A stretch of DNA of 64,000 nucleotides from Marchantia polymorpha subsp. ruderalis (lineage: Eukaryota > Streptophyta > Marchantiopsida > Marchantiales > Marchantiaceae). Every line of letters begins with the position of its first letter. Within the stretch, counting starts at the first letter, position 1. Position numbers and translations under genes: made by a program. The stretch lies in NCBI GenBank assembly GCA_037833965.1, contig AP031354.1:16346001-16410000 (forward strand), read 5' to 3'. This document shows, piece by piece, positions 59,892-64,000 of this stretch. The notes below the pieces were generated by a model, which was not told the DNA's origin, did no database searches, and saw nothing but the letters and a program-made list of their open reading frames with translations.

Positions 59892-60299
59892 ATGACGACG
59901 AAGTTAGTTCCGCCATTCACAGAAGAAACAGCCCGAGCAAAGGTGCAAGCGGCAGAGGACGCATGGAATTCTCGAGATCCAGCGAGAGTGTCCATGGCAT
60001 ACACTGAAGACTCCGAGTGGAGAAATCGGACAGAGATTTTCAAAGGGCGTGAAAAAATCAGGGAGTTTCTCAGTCGAAAGTGGCAGACTGAGCTCGAGTA
60101 CAGGTTAATGAAAGAGCTCTGGTGCTACACTGGCAACCGAATCTCTGTAAGGTTTGAATACGAATGGCATGACAGCGCAGGACAGTGGTATCGTACCCAT
60201 GGTAATGAGCACTGGGAATTCGACGACGAAGGACTGATGCGACGTCGAGATATGAGCGCCAATGACATCCCCATCCATGCTCATGAGCGCCGCTTGTGA
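59892..60299 (+). CDS. DUF1348 family protein (NTF2/SnoaL-like fold)
   Basis: The 135-aa intronless frame from ATG 59892 to TGA 60297-60299 shows the family pattern throughout: [60 protein letters not shown] and [20 protein letters not shown], then [15 protein letters not shown] and ANDIPI. DUF1348 proteins are small NTF2-like proteins, common in bacteria and some fungi; their biochemical role is unknown. The tail ends at HERRL, a little before the family's usual C-terminus (which goes on for roughly 15-20 residues), so the protein is slightly short. Codons are GC-richer than the surrounding DNA and there is no intron, in contrast to the two intact genes in the window. This fits horizontal acquisition, which is inferred. 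It lies between the arms of the inverted repeat. Confidence 0.88.
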   Translation: MTTKLVPPFTEETARAKVQAAEDAWNSRDPARVSMAYTEDSEWRNRTEIFKGREKIREFLSRKWQTELEYRLMKELWCYTGNRISVRFEYEWHDSAGQWYRTHGNEHWEFDDEGLMRRRDMSANDIPIHAHERRL

Positions 60300-60601
60300 C
60301 TGGAATTTGCTTCTCCATCAATCCAGCTCCTGTCCGTGCCCTAGAAATCGACACAGTCGTCGTACGATTCCTAAACATCGGACACTATCCATCAAGAGAG
60401 TAGGTAATGTTGTAGACACTTTGTGCAAAGACACCAATTGTATATCTTTTCTCCTCGCGTACTATTCGTTATATCACTCGGCGCTTGTTTCTCTGAGAAC
60501 CTTGACATGCAGAACAGGTTCTTCTGGACAAACGCCTCTCGATTGCTTTTCCAATAAATTGTGCTTGGTCACCCAGATTTTTCAACTTTCTCAGATTTCA
60601 A

Positions 60602-61385
60602 ATTCTCGGGACCGATGCATGTGGCAGCTGATTTAGGTCGATGTCAACCGTTACAATCCGACTTATGGATCGGAGTTATCACACAGAGGACTTCTTATCT
60701 GACCTCTCAGCATACGGCCCAAAGAAGTTCATATACAGTCGTTGTTAGCAAACATTAGGTTGAAAGAAAATTGTGTAATTTCAGAGCAATATTTACATGA
60801 GACTCTCATGGTCAGACGCAGTATTCGAGGTTCCTTATGTAAAAACGATGTTCCATGTTCATAGTTTCAATCCGACATGGTCAAGGAAACGATGGGGCTC
60901 ATGCGCGAAAGTGACCAAGCCAGTGGCCAAGCCAAGCAAACCCTAAACCCAAGCCAATGCAGTCAGTCCACGCACCGGGATGAAAAGTAAAGCATTCGTG
61001 CATCGTTTGGACAATGCACTTTGATTAAAGTTCCAGGGACGACAAATAGGATTTTCTGCAAATAGTGATCCATATGTTCTCCAGCAGAACACTTCGATTG
61101 AGAAATACACATGTGAAAATGAGCTATCACAGTTTATAAACATAAAGCACAATCTGGGGTCTCAGTTTCAAGAAAGTTACTTGTGCTTTGTACCACCCAT
61201 ATATTTCGCTGTAATACCTTGTCCCGTTGACACTAAAGAGATGAGGAAGCAGTGGTATAGTCGAACAAATAGTAGAACTCTCTGTTATTCTTTTAACATT
61301 AGACAAACGAATATAATTTCTGAATCGTCGTGATTTTCTTTGCAATCATGTAGCATCCTTGATCACGGTGATCTTTCAACTGCAA
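60602..61385. repeat. Right arm of the 0.8-kb inverted repeat
   Basis: It is the inverted counterpart of 58455-59286, with small indels. For example, it lacks about 14 bp present near 58590 in the left arm and one copy of the doubled unit. The outer edge is CATGTAGCATCCTTGAT. No exact target-site duplication is visible outside the arms; weak similarity continues about 20 bp further out. Confidence 0.88.
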
Positions 61386-63619
61386 TAATTTTTTAATTTT
61401 TCATTATTATTTTTTATTTATATTTTTTATTGTTTTTAGAAAAATAAAATTGCTTTATTTTATTACGTGTTTTTATTTCAATTTTTCAATGCATTTGAAA
61501 TCAACATATGAATCATCACATATGTTTGAAATAAACTTTGTTTAACGTTGATAAAAATGGAAATGTATTTTAAAAATTTTATTTAAAATATTATATTATT
61601 ATTTTTAATTAAATTAAGTTCTTCCAATAGATAATTTATCTTTCATCATTTTATAAAAAAAACTTGATCTTAAATCATTGAAGATTATGAAAAAAATCAA
61701 AAAATAAATTTTATTTTTCAAAAATGATAAATAAATCCAATCTTAATCTTGATATTTTCATGCATATGTCATAAAATTATATAGAATTATCAAGCAATTG
61801 ATAAATCTTAATGAGATTGCAACAAGAAAAATATAGTTTATTTTAATAATATTTAAAATAAATGATCATATAGAATTTAATATATGATTTTTAATAGCTT
61901 TTATGAACACACAAGATCCAACAAAAGAATACTTAATTTATAAAAATTTCATGATCACTTCATTGCAAAGAAAATAGCACATGAGAAAACGTTCAAGATC
62001 ATACATTGATGGATTTTTTTTCAAAATAGATTATTTTGATTAAATGTTTTACATGTAATAAAAAATAATAAAATTATAATAATTGAACTAATATTTGAAT
62101 GTCACAAGAATAAGAATAGGATATCGCTAGAGGTGTAAAATAAAGATCAATTATGATGTTTTAGAAAAAATAAGTATGGTACGAATGAAAGATGGTAAAA
62201 AATTTGTTGCAGATGGGGAAAAATTTGCATCAGGAAAAAAAATTTAAATGCAATTTGATTGCTCAAAATAGATCGAAGCATCATGCAAATTTTCATTAAT
62301 ATACAGTTAAGCATCAATACAAATTTTCATTCAATATTTGATGAAATGAAATAAATTTTTGTCTTATACATCAATTTAAAATCTCATTTAAGATCTAAAC
62401 AATGCATCTTTGAGAATTCAAAATTTTTAACACATGTGCCATAACTTCAACTCTTAACATTAACTATTTATTGTTGTCTTGAATTTATCGTAATTAAAGT
62501 AGAATAAATTCTAGGTAGATATAAAAATAATTAACTTTTTGTAATTTTTTTATAGAATTTATGTGCTTATTAAACGTTGATATGAATGTGATAATCAAAT
62601 GTTATATTTTTGCAATTAGGTAGAGTGCTCATAATAATATGCATCATGTTATTAATCCCCAATAACTTTTATGAATGATGGTGGTGAGATTTTTGTTCTT
62701 GTTCTTTTAAAAAAAAGTGCATCCATATACAGTCTAACTTCGTCTCTTTCAACTATATCTATTGAACAATTTAACTTTTAGCATCTTTTGATAAATGTTT
62801 CTTGATATTATCAAATTGACAAATTACATTATCTTTTGCATGTTTGGCAATATGTACTTGTTATAGAATGTGCCGAAGACATATTATAAGAGTTAGCTAT
62901 TGACTCAAGGATGTGGCATCAAATGCTTATGTTGTATGTAGATAATCTGATATAGATATAGACTTTGGACATCATGAGTATTGTATGACATACTACTCAT
63001 TACGATAGAAACGGATTACAGTCTCTTGTTTGTAGTTTGCATTGATGTAATGGATGTTGCTTAATACTTGCCTTTTTATTTAATCTATGGAGAAAGATTA
63101 TAAAGTATTTGGCAATTTTTTTCTTGCTAGTAGAGCAGTTTGCATAGATTTTTCTGCCCACTTAGACTTCTATTTCATTAAGAAAAATAAGAAGTAAAAT
63201 CTTTTCCAATAAGTCTTATATCTTGTAGCGCGCTTTCCACATGTATGTTATACTCTAAGCCCCTCTTTCATTCTTCGAAATCCCAGTAAACTCTTTGCCA
63301 AGAAAAGTATTTCCTTGCAGAAAGTTTCCCATAGAAAACTTGACTATCCCCTTAACCACCTTATTCAAAAGAGAAGCTATAGTTTTTTTTGCCATTGGCT
63401 GTTCTTCCTTGTAGTGCGATTCGTGCAGATTTGGCTATCCACTTTGCTCCCTTTTTCATTCTTTACAAATTAAGTATTTATTCTTTGCCGTAGTGTGCAG
63501 ATTTTGGAAAAGTGCAGATGATGTGGATATCCTGCGGGTGGATCGAAGACTCGTGGCAGGCGGCAAGTGGAGTACTGTACTAGTTTCACAACTGTTTACC
63601 ACGTTGGTCAACACTTTTT
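61386..63619. other. Very AT-rich gene-free stretch
   Basis: Long A/T runs and no open frame of note down to 63100, then somewhat less AT-rich. No family, RNA gene or ordered repeat is recognised. Confidence 0.55.
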
Positions 63620-63883
63620 ATGACCTTCTTAACGGTCGTCGTAGTCAGCACAACTAGTGGAATGCAGACTTACATATCACTCACAGTGGCGCCAAACCAG
63701 GTCCGTGTGTACTTGCGAGCGTTAGTTGGTTACTTTACGGTCGCTATTGTTGTCGTCACCCTGTATCATACTTCAGTTAATTTCCACTTTCATTCCGTTC
63801 CAAATGCACGATTTCTCCATGGGCATCCGGAGCCAGAATGTTTCGTGCAACGGGCTCTTCCTTACAAATCAACATTTCGATGA
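63620..63883 (+). CDS. Unrecognised small open reading frame
   Basis: The 87-codon frame starts with ATG and has two hydrophobic stretches (FLTVVVVSTTSG and VGYFTVAIVVVTLY) that could be membrane segments. No family is recognised. It may be an exon of a gene that continues past the window, or chance. The final 117 bases show nothing. Confidence 0.2.
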   Translation: MTFLTVVVVSTTSGMQTYISLTVAPNQVRVYLRALVGYFTVAIVVVTLYHTSVNFHFHSVPNARFLHGHPEPECFVQRALPYKSTFR

Positions 63884-64000
63884 GGCATGAATTACAAGAA
63901 TATGTTTGTTGCTGGAAACTGTAAGATTTGAGAATTGCCTTGCCGGCCTTCGCAGTGAACAAAATACCAGTGAACCTTCACTGCTAATTTGTTTCTAGCA

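Overview
The window is nuclear DNA from a land plant. The evidence is a germin-like cupin gene, intron-rich genes with GT-AG introns, a plant MULE-type transposase, Ty1/copia and Ty3/gypsy chromovirus retrotransposons with a plant initiator-Met-type primer site, and AT-rich intergenic DNA. The mix of L1-type LINEs, an intron-containing SWIM-domain transposase and a bacterial-type DUF1348 gene would fit an early-diverging plant (bryophyte-like). That placement is an inference and is not proven here.

Layout. 1-5.8 kb is mostly gene-free, with a perfect 36-bp palindrome and one possible terminal exon. 5.83-10.27 kb (+) holds a complete five-exon UPF1/SEN1-like superfamily 1 helicase of 1,065 aa with an N-terminal ParB/sulfiredoxin-like domain. 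12-15 kb holds a decayed L1-type LINE preceded by an array of 167-bp monomers. 15.7-18 kb holds relics of a gypsy gag and a second LINE tail. 18.7-19.5 kb is a direct duplication. 20.5-21.4 kb is a broken DUF1749 alpha/beta-hydrolase gene. 21.6-26.6 kb is a decayed, intron-containing MULE/SWIM transposase. 27-28.6 kb has exon-like sequence I do not recognise. 29.5-30.1 kb (-) is a germin-like gene with a frameshift. 30.4-31.4 kb has an inverted pair of GC-rich CACT-ended elements. 33.47-40.13 kb (-) is a complete 15-exon CCA-adding tRNA nucleotidyltransferase gene of 613 aa.

41-57.7 kb is a repeat block: a copia 3' LTR with relics, then a 300-bp satellite array that was invaded by one chromovirus, whose 5' LTR was later invaded by a second copy of the same family in the opposite direction. 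Both insertion events can be read from their 5-bp target duplications. 58.5-61.4 kb is a 0.8-kb inverted repeat that brackets a DUF1348 (NTF2/SnoaL-fold) gene. The last 2.6 kb is AT-rich and almost empty.

Functionally, the window has two intact housekeeping genes (RNA helicase and tRNA 3'-end maturation), one short bacterial-like gene and one nearly intact germin gene, embedded in layered transposon debris. The most unusual items are the helicase domain fusion, the LINE with monomeric 5' repeats, the nested chromoviruses that share the same stop codons and a TGATG stop/start overlap, the ACGT-element repeats in their LTRs, and the DUF1348 gene framed by inverted repeats.
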